From: Vulcanimicrobium sp035943995
Lineage (GTDB): Bacteria > Vulcanimicrobiota > Vulcanimicrobiia > Vulcanimicrobiales > Vulcanimicrobiaceae
Direction: 5' to 3'
Length of the DNA stretch: 64,000 nt
Assembly: GCA_035943995.1 (NCBI GenBank)
Contig: DASZBS010000121.1
Coordinates: forward strand, 1-64,000
The notes under the pieces are model-generated. The model was not told where the DNA came from. It ran no database searches and saw only the letters and a program-made list of their open reading frames with translations. Every line of letters begins with the position of its first letter. Position 1 is the first letter of the stretch. The position numbers were made by a program, and so were the translations under genes. Below are positions 50,910 to 60,343 of this stretch, piece by piece.

Positions 50910-51946
50910 GCGGTGCGCGCGCCGCGCCGCAAGGGCGCACCGTGACGCCACCGAACGCCGCGGCCGTGACGGCATACGTGACGGGCGCGGCGGGCTTCAT
51001 CGGATCGCATCTGTGCGACCGTCTGCTTCGCGACGGCTGGCACGTGGTCGCGGTCGACAACCTGGCGACGGGCGACGAGCGCAACCTGCGCGACGCGGCG
51101 CACAGCGACCGTTTTCGCTTCGTGCGCGCCGACGTCACGGAGCCGTGGGACACGTGGGCGGCGCAGCTCGACGAAGCGCAGCGGCGGCCGCAGCTCGTAC
51201 TGCATCTCGCGTCGCCCGCGAGCCCGGTGCACTACGAGCGACTCGCGCTCGAGACGCTGGCCGTCAACGCCGTGGGCACGATGCACGCCGTCGCATTCGC
51301 GCACCGTACGGGCGCAACGCTGCTGTACGCGTCCACCAGCGAAAGCTACGGCGACCCGCTCGAGCACCCGCAGCGCGAAACGTACTGGGGCAACGTCAAC
51401 CCGGTCGGGATCCGGTCGTGCTACGACGAGTCCAAGCGCTACGGCGAGGCGTACGTCACCACCGCGGTGCGCAAGCTGGGGATCGACGGCCGCATCGTTC
51501 GCATCTTCAACACGTACGGCCCGCGCATGCAAGCCGGCGACGGGCGCGTGATCCCCAACTTCTGCGTCGCCGCGCTCCAGGGCCGGCCGCTCACGGTCTA
51601 CGGCGACGGCTCGCAGACGCGCAGCTTCTGCTACGCCGACGATCTCGTCGACGGCATCGTGCGGTTCGCCACGCGCCCGTCGCTCGGCGGACGCGTGATC
51701 AACCTCGGAAATCCGGGCGAGTACACCATCCGCGAGCTCGCCGCCGTGACGGCGCGGCTGGCGAACGTCGAGCTGCGCGTCGTCGCGGCGCCGTTGCCCC
51801 CGGACGATCCGACCCGCCGCCGGCCCGACATCGCGCTCGCGCGCGAGTTGCTCGAGTGGGAGCCGCGCGTGCCGCTGGAAGCCGGGCTGCGGCGCACGCT
51901 GGACTACTTCGCGGGCGAAAGCCCGACGCGGCCGACGCCGACGTAA
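50906..51946 (+). CDS. UDP-glucuronate decarboxylase-like SDR
   Basis: 346 residues from GTG at 50906, which overlaps the preceding stop (GTGA); a GTG at 50942 is an alternative. Extended SDR of the UXS group: TGAAGFIGSHLCDRL, HLASPASPVHY, STSESYGDPLEHPQ, YWGNVNPVGIRSCYDESKRYGEAY and RIFNTYGPRMQAGDGRVIPNF. It makes UDP-xylose from UDP-glucuronate. The convergent neighbour is UDP-glucose dehydrogenase, which makes its substrate, and their 3' ends overlap by 43 bp. Confidence 0.88.
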   Translation: MSGARAAPQGRTVTPPNAAAVTAYVTGAAGFIGSHLCDRLLRDGWHVVAVDNLATGDERNLRDAAHSDRFRFVRADVTEPWDTWAAQLDEAQRRPQLVLHLASPASPVHYERLALETLAVNAVGTMHAVAFAHRTGATLLYASTSESYGDPLEHPQRETYWGNVNPVGIRSCYDESKRYGEAYVTTAVRKLGIDGRIVRIFNTYGPRMQAGDGRVIPNFCVAALQGRPLTVYGDGSQTRSFCYADDLVDGIVRFATRPSLGGRVINLGNPGEYTIRELAAVTARLANVELRVVAAPLPPDDPTRRRPDIALARELLEWEPRVPLEAGLRRTLDYFAGESPTRPTPT

Positions 51947-53223
51947 CGCAGCCCCGCCGCGCGCGCCTGATCCGCGTCGAAGACGTTGCGCCCGTCCACC
52001 AGGAGCGTACCGCGCATCGCGGCGGCGCACCGCCGGAAGTCCAGCGCCCGAAACTCGTTCCACTCCGTCGCGAGCACGATCGCGTCGGCGCCTTCGACCG
52101 TCTCGTACATGTCGTCGAAGAACGCGACCCGGTCGTCGCCGAGCACGCTGCGCGCGATCGCGTTGGCGATCGGGTCGTGCGCGCGCACGGTGGCGCCGCG
52201 CTGGAGGAGCCGGCGGATGATCGCCAGCGCGGGCGCGTCTCGAACGTCGTCGGTGTTCGGCTTGAACGCCAAGCCCAAGACCGCGACGATCCGCCGGTCC
52301 GCGCCGCCCAGCTCGCGCTCGATCTTGTCGACCGTGCGGTCCAGCTGACCGCGGTTCACCTGCTCGACCGCGTGCAGGAGCGGCGCCTCGTAATTGCGCT
52401 CCGCGGCGAGCTGCTCGAGGGCTCGCACGTCCTTGGGGAAGCACGAGCCGCCGTACCCGATCCCCGGGTTGAGGAACTTCGTCCCGATGCGCTGGTCGAA
52501 TCCGATGCCGTGACACACCGCGCGCACGTCGACCCCGAGCAGCTCGCAGATGTTCGCGATCTCGTTGATGAACGAGATCTTGGTCGCCAGAAACGCGTTG
52601 GCCGCGTACTTGATCATCTCGGCCGACCGCACGTCGGTGACGACGACCGGGGCGTTCAGCGGCGCGTAGAGGTCGCGCAGCACGCGCTCCGCTTCGGCAT
52701 CTTCGGTGCCGATCACCACCCGGTCGGGGTTGAGGAAATCGGTCACGGCGGAGCCTTCGCGCAGGAACTCCGGGTTGCTGACCACGCTGATCGCGTAGTC
52801 CGCGGGCGCGTGGTCGCGGATGATCGTCGAGATCATCTCGCCCGTCTCGACGGGCACCGTCGACTTGGACACGACGATCTTGGGGCCGTTGAGCGCCGCT
52901 CCGATCGCGCGCGCCACGGCGTGCACGCCGGCGACGTCCGCGTGGCCGTCCGCCCGCATCGGCGTGCCCACCGCGATGAAGACGATCTCGCTCTCGGCCA
53001 CCGCGACGGCCACGTCCGTCGTGAAGCGCAAGCGGCGCGCTTGCACATTGCGCGCGATCATCTCGCCCAGCGACGGCTCGTAGAACGGCACGTCGCCCGC
53101 GCGCAGCCGCGCGACCTTGCCCGCATCGTTGTCGACGCATACGACGGTGTTGCCGAGCTCGGAGAAACACGTCCCCGTGACGAGCCCGACGTACCCCGAA
53201 CCGATGATGGCGATCCGTCTCAT
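51904..53223 (-). CDS. ugd: UDP-glucose 6-dehydrogenase
   Basis: 439 residues from ATG at 53223 (ATGA overlap with the flippase). It oxidises UDP-glucose to UDP-glucuronate with 2 NAD. Seen: IAIIGSGYVGLVTGTCFSELG, VDNDAGKVARL, FIAVGTPMRADGHAD, NPEFLREGSAVTDFL, the catalytic cysteine in GYGGSCFPKD (around residue 260), and LGLAFKPNTDDVRDAP. Family-typical length. It provides substrate for the adjacent UXS and possibly for uronic acid in the polymer. Confidence 0.93.
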   Translation of the reverse strand: MRRIAIIGSGYVGLVTGTCFSELGNTVVCVDNDAGKVARLRAGDVPFYEPSLGEMIARNVQARRLRFTTDVAVAVAESEIVFIAVGTPMRADGHADVAGVHAVARAIGAALNGPKIVVSKSTVPVETGEMISTIIRDHAPADYAISVVSNPEFLREGSAVTDFLNPDRVVIGTEDAEAERVLRDLYAPLNAPVVVTDVRSAEMIKYAANAFLATKISFINEIANICELLGVDVRAVCHGIGFDQRIGTKFLNPGIGYGGSCFPKDVRALEQLAAERNYEAPLLHAVEQVNRGQLDRTVDKIERELGGADRRIVAVLGLAFKPNTDDVRDAPALAIIRRLLQRGATVRAHDPIANAIARSVLGDDRVAFFDDMYETVEGADAIVLATEWNEFRALDFRRCAAAMRGTLLVDGRNVFDADQARAAGLRYVGVGRVGLSPAK

Positions 53224-54488
53224 GCCGCGGCGACGTCCAATCCGGCGGCGGGCGACGGCCGCCGCGCGCCGCCCAGCGACGTCGCGGCCGCGAGCAGCGC
53301 CAGCGTGTGACCGACGACGATCGTCTGCAAGAAATCGGCCGGCGTGCGGTGCCGCAGCACGACGCTCGCGATCTCGCCCGCAACCACGAGCGCCAGCGGC
53401 GCGATGAAGCTCATCCGGCCGCGCGCGATGTTGTAGGTCACGACGACGTTCGCCAGCGACAGCATGGCGATCGCATAGACGTACGGCACCAAGAACTGCG
53501 CGCCGCCGGCAAACGCGCGCGACGTGATCGTCACGATCACGAAGTGCGAGAAGAGCGCGAAGAAGCCGATCGTCGCCGCGGCGATCGCCGCGGACAGGCC
53601 CAGCGCCTGGAGCAGCAGCCAGCGCGTGCGCTGGCGGCGCGCGGCGCGGACCGCGGAATGCGGCAACAGCACCACCGGTACGAACGCGACGACGGCGTAG
53701 AGCGCGCGCCCAGCGAGCGCGGCGGCGTTGTACAGCCCGACGGTGTGCGCGTCGAGATAGTGCTTCGCGAGCACCGAATCGTAGAGCAGCAAGACGTTGA
53801 CGCAAAACACGGCGAGCGCAACCGCGGCCGACGTCCGCACGACGGTCCGCAGCGAGAACGGGACCTCGATCCCGCGCCGGTGGGGGATCGCGGCGAGGAA
53901 CGTCGCAACGCCGGCCAGCGCGTACCCCAGCGCCATGCCGGCGACGGCGCCGCGGACGCCGGCGACGAGGCCGAAGACCGGGGCGAACAGCGCCTTACCG
54001 CCGGCCTCGGCGACGTTCGAAAGCGCGAAGGCGCGAAACCGCGAGGTCCCTTGCAGGACGCCGCGCAAAAACGGCAGCGCCAGCGCGCCGCACAACGAGA
54101 GACCGGCGAGCGTCACCAGCAGCGGGTCGGAGACGTGCAAGAAACCGGCGAGCGGCACCGACACGGCGGCGAGCGACGCGCCGGCCACCGCCGCGAAGGT
54201 CAACGAGACGCGGTCGACCGCCCGCACCAACCCCACCAGCCGCTCGGGATCCGAGCTCCAGTCGCTCGCGAGCTTCGCAACGATCATCTGCGCGATTTGG
54301 GCGGGACCGCTCAAGATCAGCACGATGGCGACCAGCGACGAGAACGTGCCGTACGCCTCGACCCCGACCGCGCGGCTCACCAGCGCGTAGAAGACGTACG
54401 CCAGCACGTTCGCGGTCATCAGGCCGGCGAACGTGATCCCGGCGTGCGCCGCCACGCGCGTGGGCGCCGCGGGCATCGGGACCGTCAT
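53220..54488 (-). CDS. Polysaccharide flippase, Wzx/MOP-like
   Basis: 422 residues from ATG at 54488 (ATGA overlap with the GT4-GT2 gene). About twelve to fourteen hydrophobic segments of the MOP superfamily: ANVLAYVFYALVSRAVGVEAYGTFSS at the N-terminus is the usual Wzx entry, followed by LILSGPAQIAQMIVAK. It would flip undecaprenyl-linked repeat units to the periplasm for a Wzy/WaaL-type ligase or polymerase, one of which is encoded 3 kb upstream in the same operon. Confidence 0.82.
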   Translation of the reverse strand: MTVPMPAAPTRVAAHAGITFAGLMTANVLAYVFYALVSRAVGVEAYGTFSSLVAIVLILSGPAQIAQMIVAKLASDWSSDPERLVGLVRAVDRVSLTFAAVAGASLAAVSVPLAGFLHVSDPLLVTLAGLSLCGALALPFLRGVLQGTSRFRAFALSNVAEAGGKALFAPVFGLVAGVRGAVAGMALGYALAGVATFLAAIPHRRGIEVPFSLRTVVRTSAAVALAVFCVNVLLLYDSVLAKHYLDAHTVGLYNAAALAGRALYAVVAFVPVVLLPHSAVRAARRQRTRWLLLQALGLSAAIAAATIGFFALFSHFVIVTITSRAFAGGAQFLVPYVYAIAMLSLANVVVTYNIARGRMSFIAPLALVVAGEIASVVLRHRTPADFLQTIVVGHTLALLAAATSLGGARRPSPAAGLDVAAA

Positions 54489-57415
54489 AAGCGCAACCCG
54501 AAGTCCTCGGCGTCGACCGTCAGGTTGGGGTTGTAGTACGGATCGCGTGCGGCCCACGCGGGCCAGCGCTTGCGAATCGTCGCGACCTCGTCCATCGCGC
54601 GCGCGACCTTGCCGGGCGTGTCGTCGCCGCCGCGGCTCTTGGACTCGTAATGGTACAGCTTCGCGCGCGGTACGAACACGTTGCGGTATCCGGCGCGCCG
54701 CAGCTTGAGGCACAAGTCGACGTCGTTGTACGATACTGCGAGCGACTCGTCGAGCCCGCCGACTTCCTCGTACTTGCGCTTGGCGATCATCAAGCATGCG
54801 CCGGTCAGCGCCAGGTAGTTCGTGTCGAGCTCGAGCGCACCGTGATGTCCCGCGCCGCGCCCGGGCAAGAAGCGGTGCGCGTGTCCCGCCAGCCCGAGGA
54901 TGCCGAGCACGACGCCGGCGTGCTGCACCGTTCCGTCCGGATACAACAGCATCGCGCCGACCGCCCCGATCGCGGACCGGCGCGCTTGGCCCAGCATGGC
55001 TTCCATCCAATCCGGCGCGATGACTTCGGTGTCGTTGTTGAGCAGCAGCAGGTAGTCGGCCGTCGTCGCGCGCGCGGCCGCGTTGTTGAGCCGCGAGTAG
55101 TTGAACGGCGCCGGATCGTGCAGAACGCGAAAACGCTGCGGTTCGCGGCGCTCCCACGCGGCGAGCAGGTCGAGGGTGGCCGCCTCGCGGCTTCCGTTGT
55201 CGACGACCAGCACCTCGAACGCGCGGTACGCCGTTCGGCCGAACACGGACGCGAGGCACGGCTCGAGCAGATCCGCGCGATCGCGGGTGGGGATGATCAC
55301 GCACACGCGCTCGTCGACGCCGACCGCGAACCGGACGTCCACGCCGCCGTCGAGGATGCGCACCGCCGCGGGTTCGGCGCGCCGCCGCAGCGTGACCTCC
55401 ACGGCGAGCGCGAGGTCGCGCAGGGCGACGCCGTTGCGGACGTGGCGGTGGCACAGCACCTGCGGCACGTGGACGACGCGGTCGGTGAGCTCCGTGACGC
55501 GCAGCAGCGCTTCGTACCACGTCGCGCTCTCGAACAGGTCGCGCACGCCGCCGGCTTGCTCCAGCAACGCGCGCCGGATCACGAACGGGCGTCCCACGTA
55601 GTCGCGCGTCAGCAGCGTCTCCGGCGACCAATCCGGCTTGAACCACGGATCGGCCGGCACGCCGCGATCGTCGATGCGGTCCTCGTCCCCGTACACCACG
55701 TCGGCGTCGTCTTGCAGCGCGAGCGCGAGCTCGAACAATGCGTGCGGTTCCAAGCGGTCGCCCGGCTCGAGCGGGCCGACGACGCCGGACTCGCCGAACC
55801 GGTCGCCGCCCGGAGCGACGATGGTGACGCGCGCGTCGTTCATCGCGAACGCGGACAGCTCCGCCGTGGGTTCTGCGTGCGCGTCGAGCACGATGCGCGC
55901 CGACCACGTGTCGTACACCTGCTCGCGCAGCGACCGCAGCGTTGCGACGACGCCGTCCGCGCCATGGAGCCGCGCATCGATGACGATGCCGAACGCGACG
56001 GCGTTCGGCAGGAAGCGAATCATCGCGCGCATGCGCTCGACGTCCTCGGCGCGCACGCGATGGTGCTCGCGAAAGAGCTGATAGGGATCGCCGAGCGCGG
56101 CGAGCTCGACCGCGCGCGCATCCTGGTCGACGACCTGCACGGGGTCTTCACCGGGCCCGATCCCGAACCGGCGCCGCGTGGCGAACCACGTATCGCGCAA
56201 GCGCCAGAACCGGCTGACGCGCATCGCCTCGATGGTGCGGCGCTGGCGCTGCACCAGCGGATACAGGTACGCGACGTGCGCGAGCAGCGCGTCGCGCGAG
56301 CGCCCGTCGTCGAGCGCGCCGAGACTGTCGATCGCCTCCGACGTGCGCGCCGCGACGGTGCGCCAGCCGCCGCGCGTGTCGACGTACGCGGCGCCCGCGC
56401 GCGCCATCGCGCGCAGCGGCTCATCGGCCGGCAGCGCGGCGAGCACCGCCGCCCAGCCATTTCCCGGCACGACGATCCCGCCGCCCGTTTCGCGCACGAG
56501 CGCCGCCGCGCCCGGCGCTGCGGCGTCGGCAAGTACGGGCCGGCCGTACGCCCACGCCTCGGCCACCTCGGGGACGAACGCCAGCCCCGCGCCGCTCACC
56601 GCGACGGCGCGCGCGAAGGTGAAGAACGCGGCGCGGTCGGCTTCCGCGACGCTAGCCAGCGCGACGACCTGCATCCCGCTCGCGCGCATCTGCGCGGCGG
56701 CGGCCGCGTCGTCGCCCGCGGCGAGCACGTACGGGCGACCGCGCGTCACGCGGTTCACGCGGTCCGCGTGCAGGTCCGCCGCGGGGACGACGTCGACGCC
56801 GAGCCCGATGATGCGCGTGCGCGCGCGCGACGCGGGCCCGTAGAGCTCGCCGACGAGCGCGGCTTCCGCCGCCGTCGTGCACAGGATCATGCGCGCGCGC
56901 GACACCGCGGCCGCGACCGCCGGCAGGTGCGCCGCGGGCTCGTCGTCGAGCAGCGGCACGAGCACGACGCGTTCGGCGACGTCGGTGAGCGCGTGCACCG
57001 TCGTCGGCACGGTGAGCTCGACGAACAAGAACGCGTCGTAGCGGTCCGCGGACGCGCGCACGTGCGCGAGCAGCTCGGGGCTGCGCAGCCGCTCGTCGAG
57101 CAGCGCCTGCGCGCGCTCTTCGACCACGGCGCCTCCGCGCCGCACGGCGAGCAGCGCGTCCTCGTACGCGACGCGGTCCGGCGCGTCGACGCGAAAGCGG
57201 TGCACCGGGAACGGCTCGGTGTGGTCGGTGCCGGACACGAAGAAGTTCGCGTCGGGCGCCTCGGGCGTCGTCGTCGTCGTGATCACCTCGATCGCGACGC
57301 CTTCGAGCGCGAGGTGCGTCGCGAACGCGAACGCGAAGCGCTCCTTGCGCCCGCGCAGGTCGCGGCCGAAGAACGGCGCGACGATGGCGACGCGCTGGCG
57401 CCCGGGGGTCTTCAC
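54485..57415 (-). CDS. GT4-GT2 bifunctional glycosyltransferase
   Basis: 976 residues from GTG at 57415 (GTGA overlap with the ligase gene). The N-terminal part (about 1-380) is GT-B-like: VAIVAPFFGRDLRGRKERFAF, ARTRIIGLGVDVVPAADLH, FVPEVAEAWAYGRPVLADAA. A linker with SRFWRLRDTWFATRRRFG (about 430-447) leads to a GT2-like region. Residues about 490-690 resemble a degenerate GT2 (DADVVYGDEDRIDDRG), and 700-960 a second GT2 (VCVIIPTRDRADLLEPCL, VLVVDNGSREAATL, YLLLLNNDTEVI, TGACLMIAKRKYEEVGG) ending DPYYNPNLTVDAEDFGLRL. So it holds one GT-B and two GT-A modules, much like the 605-residue tandem GT2 with a GT4 head. Confidence 0.82.
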   Translation of the reverse strand: MKTPGRQRVAIVAPFFGRDLRGRKERFAFAFATHLALEGVAIEVITTTTTPEAPDANFFVSGTDHTEPFPVHRFRVDAPDRVAYEDALLAVRRGGAVVEERAQALLDERLRSPELLAHVRASADRYDAFLFVELTVPTTVHALTDVAERVVLVPLLDDEPAAHLPAVAAAVSRARMILCTTAAEAALVGELYGPASRARTRIIGLGVDVVPAADLHADRVNRVTRGRPYVLAAGDDAAAAAQMRASGMQVVALASVAEADRAAFFTFARAVAVSGAGLAFVPEVAEAWAYGRPVLADAAAPGAAALVRETGGGIVVPGNGWAAVLAALPADEPLRAMARAGAAYVDTRGGWRTVAARTSEAIDSLGALDDGRSRDALLAHVAYLYPLVQRQRRTIEAMRVSRFWRLRDTWFATRRRFGIGPGEDPVQVVDQDARAVELAALGDPYQLFREHHRVRAEDVERMRAMIRFLPNAVAFGIVIDARLHGADGVVATLRSLREQVYDTWSARIVLDAHAEPTAELSAFAMNDARVTIVAPGGDRFGESGVVGPLEPGDRLEPHALFELALALQDDADVVYGDEDRIDDRGVPADPWFKPDWSPETLLTRDYVGRPFVIRRALLEQAGGVRDLFESATWYEALLRVTELTDRVVHVPQVLCHRHVRNGVALRDLALAVEVTLRRRAEPAAVRILDGGVDVRFAVGVDERVCVIIPTRDRADLLEPCLASVFGRTAYRAFEVLVVDNGSREAATLDLLAAWERREPQRFRVLHDPAPFNYSRLNNAAARATTADYLLLLNNDTEVIAPDWMEAMLGQARRSAIGAVGAMLLYPDGTVQHAGVVLGILGLAGHAHRFLPGRGAGHHGALELDTNYLALTGACLMIAKRKYEEVGGLDESLAVSYNDVDLCLKLRRAGYRNVFVPRAKLYHYESKSRGGDDTPGKVARAMDEVATIRKRWPAWAARDPYYNPNLTVDAEDFGLRL

Positions 57416-58737
57416 GACACCGCCGCCACGGCGCGGCGGCGCTCGAACAGCCGGCGCGCGGCGATCTCCGCGACGGCGACGCCGACCACGAGCCAGTACG
57501 CCGTCGCGACCTTCGGAAAGAAGAACAGGTCGTCGAACGTCTGGTGCGCGGCGAGCGCGACGGTCGCGCCGAGCGCGCCGACGACGAGCGGCCGGCGCAC
57601 CGCGCTGCGCCCGAGCGTCACGATCGTCACCGCGAACATCGCGAGCGTCGCGAGCAGCCCGACGATCCCGGTCTCCGCCAGGCTCTGCAGGTAGACGCTG
57701 TTCGCGTGCGTGCGCACGCCGGGCAAACCGGCTTGAGGAAGGTCGAGCTCGTAGTTGCCCGCGCCGACGCCGACCACCGGCGACGTGCGCCACAGCTCGA
57801 GCGCGGCTTGCCACAGCTGCCACCGGTTGGCGAGATGATCCGCCGCCTGCGGCGCTTGGTCGAGCGAGAAGTATCCGGCGGGCACGCCGGCGCGCAGCGC
57901 GAGCGCGACGCCGGCGACGACGACGAACGCGACGGCGCCGGCGAAGCGCCACGCCGCGCCGCGCAGCGGCCGCAGCACGAGCAGCACGACGACCACGCCC
58001 AGTGCGACGCCGACGATCCCCGAGCGCGAGATCGTCAGCACGTCGGTGACGGCGGCGAGCGCGACGACGAGCACGAGCGTGCGGTCGCGGTGCACGAGCG
58101 CGCGCGCGACGAGCACCGGCAGCGCGACGTCGAGATAGCCCGCGAGCTGGTTCGGCCCTTCGAGCGCGCCGGCGATGCGCGGGAACGACGCGCCGTGCAC
58201 GAGGATCCCGCTGTGCGCGCCGACGACGTACTCGGCGAGCGCGGACAGGCACACGAGCGTGACGGCGATCTCGAGCATCCGCCAGAACGGGCGGTCGTCC
58301 GGATCGGTCGCGAACGCCGCGACCGCGCCCAGGAACAGCAGCAGGTACTCACCGTCTTTGAACGCTTCGCGCACGACCGCGCCCAAATGCTGCGCGTGCA
58401 CCGCGCTCAGCGCGATCGCGACGAGCGTCGCGGCGAACGCCGCGAGCATCGCGCGCACCGGCAGCGTGCGAAACGCCGCGAGGTCGGGCCGCGAGAACGC
58501 GAGCGCCAGCAGCATGCCGACCAGCCCGGCCTTGAGCGTCGTGATCGTCGTCGCTCCGGCGTAGCGGGCGACGTCGAACGGCGCCAGCACGAGCAGCGCC
58601 GCGACGCCGAGCGCGGGGCGGCGCCGCGTCAGCAGCGCGACCACGATCGCGCAGGCGGCGTAGACGAGCGCGCTGGGCAGATCGACCGGCACGTGCGTCT
58701 CGTGGCGCAGCGTGACGGTCCACGGGTGGAAGATCAC
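57412..58737 (-). CDS. O-antigen ligase/polymerase-like membrane protein
   Basis: 441 residues from GTG at 58737, one base after the MurJ-family stop. About eleven to twelve hydrophobic segments and a large periplasmic loop with LWQAALELWRTSPVVGVGAGNYE and THANSVYLQSLAETGIVGLL, the Wzy_C/WaaL signature containing the loop Arg and His. It could be a Wzy polymerase or an O-antigen ligase; sequence alone does not separate them. The genes on both sides (flippase, sugar transferase) make it the end stage of a Wzx-dependent pathway. Confidence 0.82.
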   Translation of the reverse strand: MIFHPWTVTLRHETHVPVDLPSALVYAACAIVVALLTRRRPALGVAALLVLAPFDVARYAGATTITTLKAGLVGMLLALAFSRPDLAAFRTLPVRAMLAAFAATLVAIALSAVHAQHLGAVVREAFKDGEYLLLFLGAVAAFATDPDDRPFWRMLEIAVTLVCLSALAEYVVGAHSGILVHGASFPRIAGALEGPNQLAGYLDVALPVLVARALVHRDRTLVLVVALAAVTDVLTISRSGIVGVALGVVVVLLVLRPLRGAAWRFAGAVAFVVVAGVALALRAGVPAGYFSLDQAPQAADHLANRWQLWQAALELWRTSPVVGVGAGNYELDLPQAGLPGVRTHANSVYLQSLAETGIVGLLATLAMFAVTIVTLGRSAVRRPLVVGALGATVALAAHQTFDDLFFFPKVATAYWLVVGVAVAEIAARRLFERRRAVAAVS

Positions 58738-58738
58738 G

Positions 58739-60343
58739 TCACGGCAGCGGGACGAGGTCGCGCGGGCGGCGGCGCAGCAGCAGGTCGATCGCCAGGTGCA
58801 GCTCCTCGGAGTCCACCAGCCGCGCCAGCGCGAGGAACACGAACGCGCCGAACAAGAGGTGCTCGCCGAGGTTCGAGACGCGCGCGAGCATCGTCGGCGC
58901 GGGCGGCGTGCGCGTGATCTGCACGGCGGCGAGCGCGAACGCCATCACCAGCGAGCACGCGCCGACCTTCAGCAGCGACACGGAGACGGTTTTGAGGTGG
59001 AAGCCGCCGAGCGCGCGCGACGCGACGACGACGTACGCGATCGTCTGCAGCGTCTGCGAGACGGCGTTCGCGAGCAGCAGCCCGCGCGCGCCCAGCGGCC
59101 CCTTCCACGCCAGCGAGAGGACGACGTTGAGCGCGACGGTGGCGACGGAGATCACGATGGCGACGCGGACGGCGCCGCACGCGTACAGACAGCGCGTCAG
59201 CACGACGTTGGCGGCGAGCGCGACGAGCCCGACCGCGGCATACGGCAGCAGCTGCGCGCACAGCACGGTCGCCTCCGCGGTGAACGCGCCGCGCTCGAAC
59301 AGCGTCTGCACGATGGGACCGGCGAGCATGCACAGCCCCCAGGCCGACGGCAGGGTCAGGAAGATCACCATCTGCAGGCCGGTCGCGACGCTGCGCCGCA
59401 TCGCGACCCGGTTCTTGAGCGCGAACTGGCTCGCGAACAGCGGGAAGATCACCGTCGCGATCGCGGTCACGAACAGCTGCTGCGGAAAGCCGACGATCTT
59501 GACGGCGAAGTTCATCCCCGCGATCGTTCCCTCGGTCATCCCCGAAGCGAAGTAGCGGTCGAAGAACAGCGCGATCTGGCCCGCCGCGGAGCCGATCGCG
59601 ATGGGCGCGAGCACCTGCATGAGGCGCACGAGCCCCGGGTGCTTCAGATCGAGCGCGAACCGGAAGCGCCGCAGGCGGAAGAACGCCGGCAGCAGCGCGA
59701 GCAGCGACACGAACGCGCCGGCGAGCGCACCGAACACCAGCGCGTACGCGCCGTAGTGCGGCTGCGCGAACCACACGAAGGCGATGATGCAGAGGTTGGC
59801 GACGAACCCTTGCAGCGCCGCGGCGCCGAAACGGTGGTACGCATTGAGCAGCGAGCCGATCACGCCGGCCAAGCTGGTGGCGACGATCGTCGGCATCAGC
59901 CAGCGCGTCATGACGACGGCGTTGTGCACGTGAACGGGCGTGTCGCGATTGAGGTGCGGGACGTAGATGTGCGGCACGTACCACGGCGCGAGCCATGCGC
60001 CCAACGCGGCCCCGGCACCGAGCACCGCGACGAGCACGACGATCACGGTGGACGCGAGGTGCCACGCCTCGTCCTCGCGCTCGGTGTTGACGTAGTCGGT
60101 GAACAGCGGGACCAGCGCGGTCACCAGCGCGCCGTTGAAGACGCCGAACAGGATCACCGGCACGACCGACGCCGCGAGGAACGCGTCGAGCTCCCACGAC
60201 GTGCCGTAGAACTTCGCGTACACCACCTCGCGCACGAAGCCCAGGACCGTCGACGCGAGCGTCGCGCCCATCACCAAGATCGTCGACCGCGCGAGCCGCC
60301 GCGGCGTGCGGCCCGCAGCGACGGCGGTCAGCCGCCGGTTAAT
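58739..60343 (-). CDS. MurJ-family lipid flippase
   Basis: About 534 residues. MVF/MurJ family: MGATLASTVLGFVREVVYAKFYG at the start, RWLMPTIVATSLAGVIGSLLNAYHRFG, ALQGFVANLCIIAF, and fourteen hydrophobic segments. The frame has no ATG/GTG/TTG between the in-frame ATG at 60418 (75 bp inside the preceding gene, with non-native-looking codons after it) and the MurJ body. The best start by context is an ATT at 60343 that shares a base with the upstream TAA (ATTAA) and has GAGGAG 9 nt before it; this is listed as the end. It may flip lipid II or, given its operon with a sugar-phosphate transferase, another lipid-linked glycan. Confidence 0.8.
   Translation of the reverse strand: MNRRLTAVAAGRTPRRLARSTILVMGATLASTVLGFVREVVYAKFYGTSWELDAFLAASVVPVILFGVFNGALVTALVPLFTDYVNTEREDEAWHLASTVIVVLVAVLGAGAALGAWLAPWYVPHIYVPHLNRDTPVHVHNAVVMTRWLMPTIVATSLAGVIGSLLNAYHRFGAAALQGFVANLCIIAFVWFAQPHYGAYALVFGALAGAFVSLLALLPAFFRLRRFRFALDLKHPGLVRLMQVLAPIAIGSAAGQIALFFDRYFASGMTEGTIAGMNFAVKIVGFPQQLFVTAIATVIFPLFASQFALKNRVAMRRSVATGLQMVIFLTLPSAWGLCMLAGPIVQTLFERGAFTAEATVLCAQLLPYAAVGLVALAANVVLTRCLYACGAVRVAIVISVATVALNVVLSLAWKGPLGARGLLLANAVSQTLQTIAYVVVASRALGGFHLKTVSVSLLKVGACSLVMAFALAAVQITRTPPAPTMLARVSNLGEHLLFGAFVFLALARLVDSEELHLAIDLLLRRRPRDLVPLP

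Noticed and set aside
48864..50975. Minus-strand 703-codon open frame opposite the membrane protein and UXS genes
   Set aside because: Repetitive R/E/D/G composition is an artefact of GC-rich codons; plus-strand frames have membrane spans and SDR motifs.
57416..58252. Extended N-terminus of the 976-residue glycosyltransferase up to 58252
   Set aside because: It overlaps the ligase gene in another frame and is nearly all Arg/Ala; the GTGA junction at 57415 fits the locus pattern.
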